From Cellulomonas alba (GTDB lineage Bacteria > Actinomycetota > Actinomycetes > Actinomycetales > Cellulomonadaceae), in NCBI RefSeq assembly GCF_030362835.1, contig NZ_JAUCGQ010000001.1, positions 186,001-250,000 on the forward strand: a stretch of 64,000 nucleotides of DNA, in the 5' to 3' direction. Below, one piece after another: positions 15,971 to 27,428 of this stretch. A program made the translations under genes and the position numbers. How positions within the stretch are numbered: position 1 is the first letter of the stretch; each line of letters starts with the position of its first letter. The notes beneath the pieces are model-generated. The model made no database searches and was not told the origin of the DNA. It was given only the letters and a program-made list of their open reading frames with translations.

Positions 15971-17635
15971 GTGGAGCCCACCTGGATCGTGCTCGCGCAG
16001 CTCGGCGTCGTCGTGCTCGTGCTCGCCGCCACGCACGTGCCGCTCGGCACCTACATGGCACGCGTCTACTCGTCGGCGCGGCACCTGCGCGTCGAGCGGG
16101 CCGGGTACCGGCTGATGCGCGTCGACCCCGACGCGGACCAGCGCTGGAGCACCTACCTGCTGTCGCTGCTCGGCTTCTCTCTCGCGTCGGTGCTGCTCCT
16201 CTACGCGCTCGCCCGGCTGCAGTCGTGGCTCCCGCTCGACGTGGGCATGCCGGGCATGAACCCCGCGACCGCGTGGAACACGGCCGTGTCGTTCGTGACG
16301 AACACGAACTGGCAGTCGTACTCGGGCGAGCAGGCCGCGGGCCACCTGCTCCAGATGGCCGGGCTCGCGGTGCAGAACTTCGTCTCGGCCGCGGTCGGCA
16401 TGGCGGTCGCGATCGCGCTGGTCCGCGGACTGGCCCGGTCGTCCGCGCACGGGCGCGTCGGCAACTTCTGGTCCGACCTCGTGCGGGGCAGCGTCCGCAT
16501 CCTGCTGCCGCTCGCGTTCGTCGCCGCGATCGCGCTGATCGCGGGCGGCGTCATCCAGAACCTGCACGCGTTCTCCGACGTGTCCACCGTCGCCGGGGGC
16601 ACGCAGCACCTGCTGGGCGGCCCGGTCGCGTCGCAGGAGGCGATCAAGGAGCTCGGCACGAACGGCGGCGGGTTCTTCAACGCCAACTCGGCGCACCCGC
16701 TCGAGAACCCGACACCGTGGACGAACACGCTCGAGATCGTGCTGCTGCTCGTCGTCCCGTTCGCGCTGCCCCGCACGTTCGGCGTCATGGTCGGCGACCG
16801 TCGTCAGGGCTGGGCCGTCCTCGCCGTGATGGGCTCGCTGTGGGCGCTCGCCGTCGCGCTCACCACGTGGGCCGAGGTCGCGGGTCCCGGGCTCGCGCCC
16901 GCCGCCGCCGGCGCCGCGATGGAGGGCAAGGAGCTCCGGTTCGGTCCGGCGGCCTCCGCGCTGTTCGCCGCGTCGACCACGGGCACGTCCACCGGCGCGG
17001 TCAACTCGATGCACGAGTCGCTCACCGCACCCGGCGGCGGCATGACGATCTTCACGATGATGCTCGGCGAGGTCGCGCCCGGCGGCGTCGGCTCGGGCCT
17101 GTACGGCCTCCTCGTCCTCGCGATCATCGCGGTGTTCGTCGCGGGCCTCATGGTGGGCCGGACGCCCGAGCTGCTCGGCAAGAAGATCGGCCGCCAGGAG
17201 ATCACCCTCGTCTCGCTGTACATCCTCGTGATGCCCGCGCTCGTGCTGATCGGCACGGCGCTGGCCGTCGCGCTGCCGGTGGGCCGCGACGGCATCTCGC
17301 AGGCCGGCCCGCACGGCCTGTCGGAGGTGCTGTACGCGCTCACGTCGGCGTCGAACAACAACGGGTCGGCGTTCGCCGGGCTCGGCGCGTCGAGCACGTT
17401 CTACGACGTGCTGCTCGGCGTCGCGATGCTCGTGACGCGCTTCGTGCCGATCGCGCTCGTCCTCGGCCTCGCCGGGCGCTTCGCGTCGCAGCGCACCGTC
17501 CCGGCCAGCGCCGGCACGCTGCCGACGCACCGCCCGCTGTTCGTCGGGCTCGTCGTCGCCGTGACCGTCGTGGTCGTCGGCCTCACGTTCGTGCCCGTCC
17601 TGTCCCTCGGTCCGGTCGTGGAGTCCCTCTCATGA
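15971..17635 (+). CDS. kdpA: Potassium-transporting ATPase subunit A
   Basis: 554 residues from GTG, 3 bp after kdpF; family length. It is the K+-binding channel-like membrane subunit, related to Trk/Ktr transporters. Filter-like segments are visible: [35 protein letters not shown] and [14 protein letters not shown]. About ten hydrophobic helices. Its stop overlaps the kdpB ATG (ATGA). Confidence 0.97.
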   Translation: MEPTWIVLAQLGVVVLVLAATHVPLGTYMARVYSSARHLRVERAGYRLMRVDPDADQRWSTYLLSLLGFSLASVLLLYALARLQSWLPLDVGMPGMNPATAWNTAVSFVTNTNWQSYSGEQAAGHLLQMAGLAVQNFVSAAVGMAVAIALVRGLARSSAHGRVGNFWSDLVRGSVRILLPLAFVAAIALIAGGVIQNLHAFSDVSTVAGGTQHLLGGPVASQEAIKELGTNGGGFFNANSAHPLENPTPWTNTLEIVLLLVVPFALPRTFGVMVGDRRQGWAVLAVMGSLWALAVALTTWAEVAGPGLAPAAAGAAMEGKELRFGPAASALFAASTTGTSTGAVNSMHESLTAPGGGMTIFTMMLGEVAPGGVGSGLYGLLVLAIIAVFVAGLMVGRTPELLGKKIGRQEITLVSLYILVMPALVLIGTALAVALPVGRDGISQAGPHGLSEVLYALTSASNNNGSAFAGLGASSTFYDVLLGVAMLVTRFVPIALVLGLAGRFASQRTVPASAGTLPTHRPLFVGLVVAVTVVVVGLTFVPVLSLGPVVESLS

Positions 17636-19755
17636 GCACCGTCCTGTCCCCCGCCCCCACGTCGCACCCCGCGCGGGTCGAGACGACCGCGCCGACGCTG
17701 TCGGCGCGGCAGCTCGCCGCCGCGCTGCCGGGTGCGCTGCGCGGCCTCGACCCGAGGAAGCTGTGGGACGCGCCCGTGCTGTTCGTGGTCGAGGTGGGCG
17801 CGGCCTTCTCGACAGTCCTGGCCGTCGTCGACCCCAGCGTCTTCGCGTGGGCCGTCGCGGTGTGGCTCTGGATCACCGTGCTGTTCGCGACGCTCTCGGA
17901 GTCCGTGGCCGAGGGCCGCGGCAAGGCGCAGGCCGCGAGCCTGCGCGCCACGCAGCGGGAGACGACGGCTCGCCGCGTCACCGCCCCGCAGGACACGCTC
18001 GACTACGGCGGCGACCTCGCGTCGCTCCCCGCGGTCCAGGTGCCGTCGTCCGCGCTGCGCGTCGGCGACGTGGTCGTCGTCGTGGCGGGCGAGACCATCC
18101 CGGGCGACGGCGACGTCGTCGAGGGCGTCGCGAGCGTCGACGAGTCGGCGATCACCGGCGAGTCGGCGCCCGTGATCCGCGAGTCCGGCGGCGACCGGTC
18201 GGCGGTCACGGGCGGGACCGTCGTGCTGTCCGACCGCATCGTCGTCCGCATCACCGCGCCCGCGGGCCACACGTTCGTGGACCGCATGATCGCGCTCGTC
18301 GAGGGCTCGGAGCGGCAGAAGACACCCAACGAGGTCGCGCTCAACGTGCTGCTCACCGTCCTGACGATCGTGTTCCTGCTCGCCGTCGTGACGCTGCAGC
18401 CGTTCGCGGTGTACTCGGGCGCGCGGCAGCCGCTGATCGTGCTCGTCGCGCTGCTGGTCTGCCTGATCCCCACGACGATCGGGGCGCTGCTCTCCGCGAT
18501 CGGCATCGCGGGCATGGACCGGCTCGTGCGGCGCAACGTGCTCGCGATGTCGGGGCGCGCGGTGGAGGCGGCGGGCGACGTCGACGTGCTGCTGCTCGAC
18601 AAGACCGGGACGATCACGCTCGGCAACCGCCAGGCGGCCGACCTGCTGCCCGCCGCGGGCGTCTCGCCCGAGGCGCTCGCCGACGCGGCGCAGCTGTCCT
18701 CGATGGCCGACGAGACGCCCGAGGGCCGATCGGTGCTGGTGCTCGTCAAGGAGCGGTTCGGGCTGCGCGAGCGTGCCGAGGGCGAGCTCGCGGGTGCCGA
18801 GCTCGTGCCGTTCACCGCGACGACCCGGATGAGCGGGGTCGACCTGCCGGCCTCGGGCCGCCGGGTGCGCAAGGGTGCCGCGGCCGCCGTCACGCACTGG
18901 GTGCACGCCACGGGCGGCCACACCGGGCCCGAGGTGGCCGCGACGGTCGACGCGATCTCCGCGTCCGGCGGGACGCCGCTCGTGGTGGCCGAGCGGGTCG
19001 GTTCCGCACCGGCGCGGGTGCTCGGCGTCATCCACCTCAAGGACGTCGTCAAGCAGGGCATGCGCGAGCGGTTCGACGCGCTGCGCGCGATGGGCATCCG
19101 CACCGTCATGGTGACCGGCGACAACCCGCTCACGGCGAAGGCGATCGCGGCCGAGGCCGGCGTCGACGACGTGCTCGCCGAGGCGACGCCGGAGGACAAG
19201 CTCGCGCTGATCCGGCGCGAGCAGGCGGGCGGCCGGCTGGTCGCGATGGCGGGCGACGGCACCAACGACGCGCCCGCGCTCGCGCAGGCCGACGTCGGCG
19301 TCGCGATGAACACCGGGACGACCGCAGCCAAGGAGGCCGGCAACATGGTCGACCTCGACTCGAACCCGACGAAGCTCATCGAGATCGTGGAGATCGGCAA
19401 GCAGCTGCTCATCACGCGCGGCGCGCTGACGACGTTCTCGATCGCCAACGACGTCGCCAAGTACTTCGCGATCCTGCCGGCGATGTTCGTCGCCGCGTTC
19501 CCGCAGCTGTCGGTGCTCAACGTGATGCACCTGCACAGCTCCGAGTCGGCGATCCTCTCGGCCGTCATCTTCAACGCGCTGATCATCGTCGCGCTGCTGC
19601 CCCTGTCGCTGCGCGGCGTGCGGTACACGCCCGCGTCCGCGGCCCGGATGCTGCGGCGCAACCTGCTGGTCTACGGCCTCGGCGGCGTCATCGCGCCGTT
19701 CGTCGGCATCAAGCTCATCGACCTCCTCGTCACTCTTCTCCCCGGGATCCACTGA
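17632..19755 (+). CDS. kdpB: Potassium-transporting P-type ATPase subunit B
   Basis: 707 residues. This subunit hydrolyses ATP to drive K+ through KdpA. P-type motifs are intact: [12 protein letters not shown] (actuator TGES), [13 protein letters not shown] (phosphorylated Asp), KGAAAAV (nucleotide-binding), [14 protein letters not shown] and [21 protein letters not shown]. Seven or so membrane helices. The start at 17632 overlaps kdpA by 4 bp; the stop shares one base with the kdpC start. Confidence 0.97.
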   Translation: MSTVLSPAPTSHPARVETTAPTLSARQLAAALPGALRGLDPRKLWDAPVLFVVEVGAAFSTVLAVVDPSVFAWAVAVWLWITVLFATLSESVAEGRGKAQAASLRATQRETTARRVTAPQDTLDYGGDLASLPAVQVPSSALRVGDVVVVVAGETIPGDGDVVEGVASVDESAITGESAPVIRESGGDRSAVTGGTVVLSDRIVVRITAPAGHTFVDRMIALVEGSERQKTPNEVALNVLLTVLTIVFLLAVVTLQPFAVYSGARQPLIVLVALLVCLIPTTIGALLSAIGIAGMDRLVRRNVLAMSGRAVEAAGDVDVLLLDKTGTITLGNRQAADLLPAAGVSPEALADAAQLSSMADETPEGRSVLVLVKERFGLRERAEGELAGAELVPFTATTRMSGVDLPASGRRVRKGAAAAVTHWVHATGGHTGPEVAATVDAISASGGTPLVVAERVGSAPARVLGVIHLKDVVKQGMRERFDALRAMGIRTVMVTGDNPLTAKAIAAEAGVDDVLAEATPEDKLALIRREQAGGRLVAMAGDGTNDAPALAQADVGVAMNTGTTAAKEAGNMVDLDSNPTKLIEIVEIGKQLLITRGALTTFSIANDVAKYFAILPAMFVAAFPQLSVLNVMHLHSSESAILSAVIFNALIIVALLPLSLRGVRYTPASAARMLRRNLLVYGLGGVIAPFVGIKLIDLLVTLLPGIH

Positions 19756-20384
19756 TGACCGCGCCCACGTCCGGCAGCACCGCCCTCGCCTTCGCCCGTC
19801 AGAGCTGGGCAGGGCTGCGCGTGCTCCTCGTCCTCACCGTGCTCCTCGGCCTCGCGTACCCCCTCGCCGTGACCGGTGTCGGCCAGGCGCTGTTCCGCTG
19901 GCAGGCCGACGGCTCGCTCGTCACGGCGGCCGGGGGCCGCACCACCGACCGGTCGCGGGCCGTGGGGTCCGCGCTCGTAGGGCAGCAGTTCGACGCAGCC
20001 CGGTGGTTCCACGGCCGCCCGTCGGCGGCCGGCGACGGGTACGACACGCTCGCGTCGGGCGGCTCGAACCTCGGCCCGCTCTCGCCGGAGCTCGTGACGG
20101 AGATCGACCAGCGCCGGGCCGCGGTCGCGGCCGAGGACGGCGTCGCCCCGTCGGCCGTGCCCCCGGACGCCGTCACCGCGTCGGCCTCGGGCCTCGACCC
20201 CGACATCTCGCCGGCCTACGCGCGCCTCCAGGTCGCCCGGGTCGCGCGCGAGAACGGGATGTCCGTCGCAGCGGTGCAGCGACTCGTCGACGAGCACACC
20301 GACGGCCGCGACCTGGGCATCCTCGGCGAGCCGCGCGTCGACGTGCTCGCGCTGAACCTGGCGCTGCGGACAATGGCCCCGTGA
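19755..20384 (+). CDS. kdpC: Potassium-transporting ATPase subunit C
   Basis: 209 residues with one N-terminal transmembrane helix ([21 protein letters not shown]) and an extracytoplasmic domain. Family signatures: [52 protein letters not shown] and [15 protein letters not shown]. It helps assemble the pump and supports ATP binding by KdpB. The start shares one base with the kdpB stop. Confidence 0.97.
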   Translation: MTAPTSGSTALAFARQSWAGLRVLLVLTVLLGLAYPLAVTGVGQALFRWQADGSLVTAAGGRTTDRSRAVGSALVGQQFDAARWFHGRPSAAGDGYDTLASGGSNLGPLSPELVTEIDQRRAAVAAEDGVAPSAVPPDAVTASASGLDPDISPAYARLQVARVARENGMSVAAVQRLVDEHTDGRDLGILGEPRVDVLALNLALRTMAP

Positions 20385-22906
20385 CCCAGTCGCCGACCGA
20401 GGGGACGGACGGCCGCCGCCGCGGCCGCCTCACCGTCTACCTCGGCGCCGCGCCGGGCGTCGGCAAGACGTACGCGATGCTCGACGAGGCGCACCGGCGC
20501 CTGGCACGCGGCACGGACGTCGTCGTGGGCCTGGTCGAGACCCACGGCCGCGCCGGGACCGCCGCCGAGGTCGAGGGCCTCGAGGTCGTGCCGCGCCGCA
20601 TGCTCGAGCACCGTGGCGTGACGCTCGGCGAGCTCGACGTCGCGGCGGTCGTCACGCGCGCGCCGCAGGTCGTGCTGGTCGACGAGCTCGCGCACACGAA
20701 CGTGCCGGGCGCGGGCCACCCCAAGCGCTGGCAGGACGTGCACGACCTGCTCGACGCGGGGATCGACGTCATCACCACGGTCAACGTGCAGCACCTCGAG
20801 TCGCTCAACGACGACGTCGCGGCCATCACCGGCGTGCGGCAGCGCGAGACGGTGCCCGACCAGGTGGTGCGCGACGCGGACCAGATCCAGCTCGTCGACC
20901 TGCCGCCGCAGGCGCTGCGCCGCCGCCTCGCGCACGGCAACGTCTACCGCGCCGAGCAGATCGACGCGTCGCTCTCGTCGTACTTCCGCGTCGGGAACCT
21001 CACGGCGCTGCGCGAGCTCGCGCTGCTGTGGCTCGCGGATCGCGTCGACGCCGCGCTCGCCACCTACCGGCAGGACCATCGCATCGAGCAGCCGTGGCCG
21101 GCGCGCGAGCGGATCGTCGTCGCGGTGACGGGCGGCGAGGAGGCCGTGACGCTGATCCGCCGCGCGGCGCGGATCGCCCAGCGCGGCGCCGGGTCCGAGC
21201 TGCTCGCGGTGCACGTGCTCGCCACCGACGGGCTGCCGAGCGCGCCACCCGCCGCGATCGCCGAGCAGCGGCGGCTCGTCGAGTCGCTCGGGGGCACGTT
21301 CCACACCGTCGTCGGCGAGGACGTCGCGTCGGCGGTCGTCGACTTCGCGCGGGGCGAGAACGCGACGCTCATCGTGGTGGGCGTCTCGACGCGCAGCCGG
21401 TGGCGCGAGGTCTTCATCGACTCGACGGGCACGCAGATCGCGCGCGTCGCGGGAGCGATCGACGTCCACCTCGTCACGCACGAGAGAGCGCGCGCCGGGC
21501 GCGTGCGGGGTCGCCGGCCGTCGGCGCTCTCCCCCGTCCGTCGCACCGTCGGCTGGGTGCTCGCCGTCGCCGGGCCGGTGCTGCTGGTCGCGCTGCTCGC
21601 TCCGCTGCGGGGGCGGCTGCTGCTCTCGACCGATCTCATGGCGTTCCTCGCGCTGGCCGTCGCGGTGGCGCTCGTGGGCGGGCTGTGGCCCGCCGTGGTG
21701 TCCGCGGTGCTCGGGTTCGTGCTGCTCAACTGGTTCTTCATCGAGCCGCGCGGGCGGCTGACGATCGACCAGCCCGAGAACGCGCTCGCGCTGGTCGTGT
21801 TCGTGCTCGTCGCGGCAGGGGTCGCATCCGTCGTCGACCTCGCCGCGCGGCGGACCGGCGAGGCGTTCCGCGCCCGCGCCGAGGCCTCGGCGCTCGCCGC
21901 GGTGTCGCGCAGCGTCCTCGCGGGCGACGACACGGCCGACGCGCTCGTCGCGCGGCTGCGCGAGACGTTCACGCTCGAGGCCGTCGCGCTGCTCGAGGAG
22001 CGCGACGGCCGGTGGAGCACGCTCGCGAGCGCGGGCACCGACCCGCCGGAGGCACCCGCCGGAGCGGGCACCGTGCTGACGGTCGACGAGCACCGCGTCC
22101 TCGCGCTCGCGGGCCGCGCGCTGCCGGCCAGCGACCGGCGCGTGCTCGATGCGTTCGCGTCCCAGGTGGGGATCCTGCTCGAGCACGAGCGGCTGCGCGC
22201 CCAGGCGGAGCAGGCGCGGGTCCTCGAGCAGGCGGACGCGACGCGCACCGCGTTGCTCGCGGCCGTCTCGCACGACCTGCGGACGCCGCTCGCGACGATC
22301 CGCGCGTCGGTCGACGGCCTGACGAACGTCGACCTCGAGCTCGACGAGGCCGACCGCGCGACGCTGGTCGAGACGCTCGGCGACGCGACCGCCCGCCTCG
22401 AGCGGCTGATCGACAACCTGCTCGACCTGTCCCGGCTGCAGACGGGCAGCGTGCGTCCGGTCCTGCGACCGACCAGCCTCGACGAGATCGTGCCGCTCGC
22501 GGTCGACGGCTACGCGCCGGGTGCGGTCACGCTCGACGTGCGCGAGTCGCTGCCGCTCGTGCTGACCGACCCGGGCCTTCTGGAGCGCGTCGTCGCCAAC
22601 CTCGTGCAGAACGCGGTGCGGCACTCCCCCGCCGGCGAGCCCGTCACGGTCACCGCGGCCGCGCTCTCGGACCGCATCGTGCTCCGCGTGGTCGACGCCG
22701 GGCCGGGCGTGCCGGACGACCTCAAGGACCACCTGTTCGAGCCGTTCCAGCGGCTCGGCGACACGTCCGGCACCGGCCTCGGGCTCGGGCTCGCCGTCGC
22801 GAGCGGCCTCGCCTCCGCGGTCGGCGCCGAGGTCGTCGCGGAGGACACGCCCGGCGGCGGCCTCACCATGCTCGTGACCGTCCCCCGCGCAGGAAGGACG
22901 CCATGA
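20381..22906 (+). CDS. kdpD: KdpD sensor histidine kinase
   Basis: 841 residues from GTG, overlapping kdpC by 4 bp. Order: N-terminal KdpD domain with Walker A-like [16 protein letters not shown] and [11 protein letters not shown]; a USP-like domain ([17 protein letters not shown]); four membrane helices (about residues 395-490); a GAF-like linker; then the kinase core with the phospho-accepting His in [14 protein letters not shown], the N-box [13 protein letters not shown] and glycine boxes [10 protein letters not shown] and [13 protein letters not shown]. It senses K+ limitation and turgor and phosphorylates KdpE. Confidence 0.96.
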   Translation: MTQSPTEGTDGRRRGRLTVYLGAAPGVGKTYAMLDEAHRRLARGTDVVVGLVETHGRAGTAAEVEGLEVVPRRMLEHRGVTLGELDVAAVVTRAPQVVLVDELAHTNVPGAGHPKRWQDVHDLLDAGIDVITTVNVQHLESLNDDVAAITGVRQRETVPDQVVRDADQIQLVDLPPQALRRRLAHGNVYRAEQIDASLSSYFRVGNLTALRELALLWLADRVDAALATYRQDHRIEQPWPARERIVVAVTGGEEAVTLIRRAARIAQRGAGSELLAVHVLATDGLPSAPPAAIAEQRRLVESLGGTFHTVVGEDVASAVVDFARGENATLIVVGVSTRSRWREVFIDSTGTQIARVAGAIDVHLVTHERARAGRVRGRRPSALSPVRRTVGWVLAVAGPVLLVALLAPLRGRLLLSTDLMAFLALAVAVALVGGLWPAVVSAVLGFVLLNWFFIEPRGRLTIDQPENALALVVFVLVAAGVASVVDLAARRTGEAFRARAEASALAAVSRSVLAGDDTADALVARLRETFTLEAVALLEERDGRWSTLASAGTDPPEAPAGAGTVLTVDEHRVLALAGRALPASDRRVLDAFASQVGILLEHERLRAQAEQARVLEQADATRTALLAAVSHDLRTPLATIRASVDGLTNVDLELDEADRATLVETLGDATARLERLIDNLLDLSRLQTGSVRPVLRPTSLDEIVPLAVDGYAPGAVTLDVRESLPLVLTDPGLLERVVANLVQNAVRHSPAGEPVTVTAAALSDRIVLRVVDAGPGVPDDLKDHLFEPFQRLGDTSGTGLGLGLAVASGLASAVGAEVVAEDTPGGGLTMLVTVPRAGRTP

Positions 22907-23592
22907 CCGGCGGCAACCGCATCCTCGTGGTCGACGACGAGCCGGGCCTCGCGCACGCGCTCGCCATCACGTTGCGCGCGTCCGGCTGGGACGTCACGAC
23001 GGCGGGCGACGGCGCCGGGGCCCTGGCCGCCGCGACCGCGCGCCTGCCTGACGTCGTGCTGCTCGACCTCGGCCTGCCGGACATGAGCGGCGTCGACGTC
23101 ATCACCGCGCTCCGCGCCTGGACGCGGGTGCCGATCGTCGTGCTGTCCGCGCGGCAGCACGGCGAGGACAAGGTGGAGGCGCTCGACGCGGGCGCCGACG
23201 ACTACGTGACGAAGCCGTTCGCGATGAACGAGCTCCTCGCTCGGCTGCGCGCCGCGGTGCGCCGCTCGGCGGGGCCCACCGACCACGGGGACGCCGTCGT
23301 CGTCGCGGGCGACCTCACGGTCGACCTCGCCCGCCGGCAGGTGCTCCGCGGGGGCACGGAGGTGCGCCTGACGCCCACCGAGTGGGCGATGCTCGAGGTG
23401 CTGGTCCGCAACCGCGGCCGACTCGTGCCCCGCCGCCAGCTGCTGCAGGAGGTCTGGGGGCCGGCGTACTCCGACGAGACCAACTACCTGCGCGTCTACT
23501 CGGCGCAGCTGCGCCGCAAGCTCGAGGACGACCCGGCGGCGCCGCGGCACATCCTCACGCAGCCCGGCATGGGCTACCGGTTCGAGGTGTGA
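22903..23592 (+). CDS. kdpE: KdpE response regulator
   Basis: 229 residues; overlaps kdpD by 4 bp. The receiver domain has the acidic pair DDE, the phospho-Asp in VVLLDLGLPDMSG and the Lys in DDYVTKPF. An OmpR-type winged helix follows (RLTPTEWAMLEVLVRNRGRLV, NYLRVYSAQLRRKLEDDP). It activates kdp transcription when phosphorylated by KdpD. It is the last gene of the kdp operon here. Confidence 0.96.
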   Translation: MTGGNRILVVDDEPGLAHALAITLRASGWDVTTAGDGAGALAAATARLPDVVLLDLGLPDMSGVDVITALRAWTRVPIVVLSARQHGEDKVEALDAGADDYVTKPFAMNELLARLRAAVRRSAGPTDHGDAVVVAGDLTVDLARRQVLRGGTEVRLTPTEWAMLEVLVRNRGRLVPRRQLLQEVWGPAYSDETNYLRVYSAQLRRKLEDDPAAPRHILTQPGMGYRFEV

Positions 23593-23594
23593 GG

Positions 23595-23616
23595 CGCGCG
23601 CGGCGCCCGGCGCGCG
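23595..23616 (+). terminator. Candidate terminator after kdpE
   Basis: CGCGCGC pairs with GCGCGCG around an 8-base loop right after the kdpE stop. There is no T-run, so it may only be a GC-rich hairpin. Confidence 0.4.
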
Positions 23617-23679
23617 TGGGCGCCTTCCGATAGACCTGTCGTCGGGCTCGGCGACGGCCCCGCGACGAGAGGAACGACG

Positions 23680-24468
23680 ATGCGCCTCATCACCTCGACG
23701 GACGGCACCTCGATCGCGCTCGAGGAGCACGGCACGCGCGGCGACGGGCCCGCGGCGGTCCTGCTCGGCGGCGCGTTCAACGACCGCTCCCGGCTGCGGC
23801 CGCTCGCCGAGGCGCTCGGGACCCGCCTGCTCGCGGTCACCGTCGACCGCCGGGCCCGTGGTGACAGCACGGACGCGACCGCCACCGCTTCCGGGGCGGT
23901 CGAGCGGGAGCTCGACGACGTCGCCGCGATCGTCGCGGACCTCGGCGGCAGCGTGGCGCTCGTCGGCTTCTCGTCGGGCGCGCAGCTCGCGCTCGCCGCG
24001 GCCGCAGCGGGCGTGGTCCCGGCAGCGGTCGTCGCGATCGAGCCGCCGTTCCTCCCCGCCGGCGCGCCGCCGCGTGCGGACCGCAGCACCGACCTCGAGC
24101 GCCTGGTCGCCGAGGGCCGGCCCGACGACGCGGTCGTGCTGTTCCAGCGCGAGGTGATCGGCATGCCCGCCGACGTCGTCGAGGGCATCCGGCGCGCGCC
24201 GTTCTGGCCCGCTCTCGTCGCGATCGCGCCCAGCCTCGTCTACGACGCCGCCGTCACCGCGCGCTACGCCGACCCCGCGACGCTGCGCGACCCGGCCGCG
24301 CCGGTCGTGGTCGTCCGCGGCCGGGACTCGACGCCGTTCCTCGCGGCGGCGGCCGACCACGCCGTCTCGGCGATCCCCGGCGCGCGCCTCGAGCTCGTCG
24401 ACGGCGTCAACCACGAGCCCGACCTCGCCCAGGTCGCCGACGTCGTGGCGGTCACCCTGGGGCGGTGA
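23680..24468 (+). CDS. Alpha/beta-hydrolase fold protein
   Basis: 262 residues; ATG with GAGAGGAA upstream. Nucleophile elbow GFSSG follows strand VALVGF; an oxyanion region (LLGGAFNDRSRLRPLAEAL) lies near the N-terminus; an acidic residue (VVVRGRDSTPF) and the final His (VDGVNHEPDLAQ) complete a Ser-Asp-His triad. The substrate cannot be told from sequence. It has no clear partner: kdpE ends 87 bp upstream and an ABC transporter starts about 200 bp downstream. Confidence 0.82.
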   Translation: MRLITSTDGTSIALEEHGTRGDGPAAVLLGGAFNDRSRLRPLAEALGTRLLAVTVDRRARGDSTDATATASGAVERELDDVAAIVADLGGSVALVGFSSGAQLALAAAAAGVVPAAVVAIEPPFLPAGAPPRADRSTDLERLVAEGRPDDAVVLFQREVIGMPADVVEGIRRAPFWPALVAIAPSLVYDAAVTARYADPATLRDPAAPVVVVRGRDSTPFLAAAADHAVSAIPGARLELVDGVNHEPDLAQVADVVAVTLGR

Positions 24469-24665
24469 CCTGCACGAGACCCACACGTCGCGGAACGGGC
24501 GTTCCACGCGAACCGGACCGGGCTCTCCCCCGGACACGCGCCTTCCTGCTGGACACTGATACCTCTGAGTAACACGGCGGCGCTATCGTCCGGCCGCACA
24601 TCTCTGCTGTGATGCTCCCCGAAGGGCCGGACGCGTCCGCCCTCGACCCCGCCTCTGGAGGCCCC

Positions 24666-25580
24666 GTGCGCACGTCCCCCCTCCTCGTCGCTGGCGCGCT
24701 CGTCGCGACGCTCACCCTCGCCGCCTGCGGCAACGGCTCCTCGTCCGGCAGCTCGGAGACCGGCTCGACCAGCGGCAAGTTCGACGTCTCGTCCGTCAAG
24801 AAGGACGACACGATCGCCGCGCTGCTGCCCGACGCGATCAAGTCGAAGGGCACGCTGACGGTCGGCTCCGACACGACCTACGCACCCGCGGAGTACATCG
24901 CGGAGGACGGCAAGACCCCCGTCGGCTACGACGTCGACCTGATCAAGGCGATCGGCAACGTGCTCGGCGTCAAGGCCGACGTGCAGACCGCGCCCTTCAC
25001 GGGCATCATCCCGGCCATCGGCTCCAAGTACGACGTGGGCATCTCGTCGTTCACGATCACCGCCGAGCGCGAGGCCAAGGCGAACATGATCGAGTACTTC
25101 AACGCCGGTGAGGCGTACGCCGTCGCCAAGGGCAACCCGAAGAAGATCGACCCCAACGACATCTGCGGCAAGATCGTCGGCGTCCAGACCGGCACGGTCG
25201 AGGACGACGAGCTGACCAAGGTCATCACGCCGAAGTGCACCGACGCGGGCAAGCCGGCGCCGCAGGCGCTCAAGTACGCGCAGCAGAGCGACGTCACCAC
25301 GGCGCTCGTCGGCGGCAAGGCCGACCTGATGTTCGCCGACTCGCCGATCATCGCCTACGCGGTCGCGCAGACGAACGGCAAGCTCGAGCAGCTCGGCGAC
25401 GTCTTCGAGAGCGCTCCGCAGGGCATCGTCACCTCGAAGAGCGACGACGCGCTCACCGGCGCGGTGCAGAAGGCCGTGCAGAAGCTCATCGACGACGGCA
25501 CCTACGGCAAGATCCTGGCCGCCTGGGGCAACGAGGTCGGCGCCGTCAAGACCGCGACGCTGAACCCGAGCGCGAGCTGA
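24666..25580 (+). CDS. Amino-acid ABC transporter substrate-binding lipoprotein
   Basis: 304 residues from the GTG at 24666, preferred over an in-frame ATG at 24609 because TGGAGG lies just upstream and the signal peptide then has normal length. Lipobox LTLAAC with Cys21. A Gly/Ser-rich linker leads to the family-3 binding domain (LTVGSDTTYAPAEYIAEDG, GYDVDLIKAIGNVLGVK, YDVGISSFTITAEREAKANM, ICGKIVGVQTGTVEDDEL, ALVGGKADLMFADSPI). The permease and ATPase genes follow. The pattern fits polar or basic amino-acid uptake; the exact ligand is open. Confidence 0.92.
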   Translation: MRTSPLLVAGALVATLTLAACGNGSSSGSSETGSTSGKFDVSSVKKDDTIAALLPDAIKSKGTLTVGSDTTYAPAEYIAEDGKTPVGYDVDLIKAIGNVLGVKADVQTAPFTGIIPAIGSKYDVGISSFTITAEREAKANMIEYFNAGEAYAVAKGNPKKIDPNDICGKIVGVQTGTVEDDELTKVITPKCTDAGKPAPQALKYAQQSDVTTALVGGKADLMFADSPIIAYAVAQTNGKLEQLGDVFESAPQGIVTSKSDDALTGAVQKAVQKLIDDGTYGKILAAWGNEVGAVKTATLNPSAS

Positions 25581-25582
25581 CG

Positions 25583-26545
25583 TTGTCCGACCAGTCCGAG
25601 GCCAGGGTGCCGCACCGGGTCGACGCCGTCCCGGTGCGGCACCCTGGCCGCTGGGCGTCCGCGGTCGTGGTGCTCGTGCTGGCCGCCATGGCGGTCAACG
25701 CGCTGATCACGAACGACAACTTCGGCTGGCCCACCGTCGGGAAGTACCTGTTCAGCGAGCCCGTGCTCCGTGGCGTGCGCTGGACGCTGGTGCTCACGGT
25801 TGCCTCGATGGCGATCGCCTGCGTGCTGGCCCTCTTCCTCGCCGTCATGCGGCGGTCCGACAACCGCGTCATGCGGTACGTCGCGTGGGTCTACATCTGG
25901 TTCTTCCGCGGGACGCCGATCTACACCCAGCTGATCTTCTGGGGCCTCATCTCGGTCCTGTACCCCAAGCTCTCTGTCGGCGTGCCGTTCGGTCCGGAGC
26001 TCTTCCACTTCACGACGGCCGAGGTGTTCACCGCGAGCCGGGCCGCGATCATCGGGCTCGCGCTCAACGAGGCGGCCTACCTCGCGGAGATCGTGCGCGC
26101 GGGGCTGTCGAGCGTCGACACCGGGCAGTCGGAGGCTGCGCGAGCCCTCGGCATGCACGAGGGCACGATCCTGCGCCGCATCGTGATCCCGCAGGCCATG
26201 CGCGTGGTCGTCCCGCCCGCGGGCAACGAGACGATCTCGATGCTGAAGACGACGTCCCTCGTGCTCGCGGTGCCGTTCACGCAGGACCTCAACTTCGCGA
26301 CGAACGCGATCGGCAACCGGATCTTTGACCCGGTGCCGCTGCTCGTCGTGGCGGCACTGTGGTACCTCGCGATCACGAGCGTGCTGATGGTCGGCCAGCA
26401 CTACCTCGAGCGCTACTACGGCCGCGGCTTCGAGAGCCACGGCGGCAGGCGCACGAACAGGCAGGCGGCGATCAACGCCGCGCGCACGACGCCGGAGGCC
26501 ACGGTCTTCGACGACATGGGCCGTCCGCAGGGAGGCGCCGCATGA
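25583..26545 (+). CDS. Amino-acid ABC transporter permease
   Basis: 320 residues if translation starts at the TTG at 25583, two bases after the upstream stop; a GTG at 25608 is an alternative. Five or so membrane helices. The permease motif is [32 protein letters not shown] (the EAA loop contacting the ATPase), and [15 protein letters not shown] marks the HisM-type N-terminal domain. It ends in a hydrophilic tail. The start of the ATPase gene overlaps its stop by 4 bp. Confidence 0.9.
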   Translation: MSDQSEARVPHRVDAVPVRHPGRWASAVVVLVLAAMAVNALITNDNFGWPTVGKYLFSEPVLRGVRWTLVLTVASMAIACVLALFLAVMRRSDNRVMRYVAWVYIWFFRGTPIYTQLIFWGLISVLYPKLSVGVPFGPELFHFTTAEVFTASRAAIIGLALNEAAYLAEIVRAGLSSVDTGQSEAARALGMHEGTILRRIVIPQAMRVVVPPAGNETISMLKTTSLVLAVPFTQDLNFATNAIGNRIFDPVPLLVVAALWYLAITSVLMVGQHYLERYYGRGFESHGGRRTNRQAAINAARTTPEATVFDDMGRPQGGAA

Positions 26546-27333
26546 CCGCGTCGACGGCCACCACGCCGATGGTCGAGCTCGAGGGCGTGCACAAGTGGTT
26601 CGGCCACAACCACGTGCTGCGCGGCATCGACCTCACGGTCCCGGCCGGCACGGTCGCCGCCGTGCTCGGCCCGTCCGGCTCGGGCAAGTCGACCGCCCTG
26701 CGGTGCATCAACCAGCTCGAGGAGCTCAGCGGCGGCCGCATCCGCGTCGACGGCGAGCTCATGGGCTACCGCGAGGGCACCCGCCGGGGGCAGCCCACGC
26801 TGTTCCGGCTGACCGACCGCCAGATCGCTCACCAGCGCGCGGCGATCGGCATGGTGTTCCAGCGCTTCAACCTCTTCCCCCACATGACGGCGCTCGGCAA
26901 CGTCGTCGAGGCGCAGGTGCGGGTGCTCAAGCGCAGCAAGTCCGAGGCCACCGAGCGGGCGAACGCGCTGCTCGACCGGGTCGGCCTGACCGACCGCGCC
27001 GCGCACTACCCGGCGCAGCTCTCGGGCGGCCAGCAGCAGCGCGTCGCGATCGCGCGGGCGCTCGCCATGGACCCCGAGCTCATGCTCTTCGACGAGCCCA
27101 CGTCGGCGCTCGACCCCGAGCTCGTCGGGGAGGTGCTGGCCGTGATGCGCGATCTCGCGGCGTCGGGCATGACGATGGTCGTGGTGACGCACGAGATCGG
27201 GTTCGCGCGCGAGGTGGCCGACCAGGTCGTCTTCATGGCGGACGGCGTCGTGGTCGAGCACGGCGCGCCCGCAGACGTGCTGGACAACCCGCGCGAGGCG
27301 CGGACGCAGGACTTCCTCGCGCACGTGCTCTAG
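26542..27333 (+). CDS. Amino-acid ABC transporter ATP-binding protein (GlnQ type)
   Basis: 263 residues. Walker [15 protein letters not shown]-loop [14 protein letters not shown], signature [15 protein letters not shown], Walker [15 protein letters not shown] and switch VVTHEIGFA are all intact. An insertion ([19 protein letters not shown]) lies between Walker A and the Q-loop. It powers uptake by the two preceding proteins and overlaps the permease by 4 bp. A terminator follows 21 bp after its stop. Confidence 0.95.
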   Translation: MTASTATTPMVELEGVHKWFGHNHVLRGIDLTVPAGTVAAVLGPSGSGKSTALRCINQLEELSGGRIRVDGELMGYREGTRRGQPTLFRLTDRQIAHQRAAIGMVFQRFNLFPHMTALGNVVEAQVRVLKRSKSEATERANALLDRVGLTDRAAHYPAQLSGGQQQRVAIARALAMDPELMLFDEPTSALDPELVGEVLAVMRDLAASGMTMVVVTHEIGFAREVADQVVFMADGVVVEHGAPADVLDNPREARTQDFLAHVL

Positions 27334-27354
27334 CCGGCCGCGCCGCAGGACGAC

Positions 27355-27388
27355 GAAGGCCCGGTCACCCTTGCGGGACCGGGCCTTC
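27355..27388. terminator. Bidirectional hairpin terminator
   Basis: GAAGGCCCGGTC pairs perfectly with GACCGGGCCTTC around a 10-base loop. It lies between the convergent ABC operon (stop 27333) and the PAP2-type gene (stop 27429). Confidence 0.85.
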
Positions 27389-27428
27389 ACCGTGTCGTCG
27401 CCTCTGCGTGACGTCGGCGCGATCGCCG

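Noticed and set aside
15964..17631. A longer kdpB beginning inside kdpA
   Set aside because: The upstream part of that frame is an Arg-rich shadow of kdpA; the ATG at 17632 overlaps the kdpA stop in the usual way.
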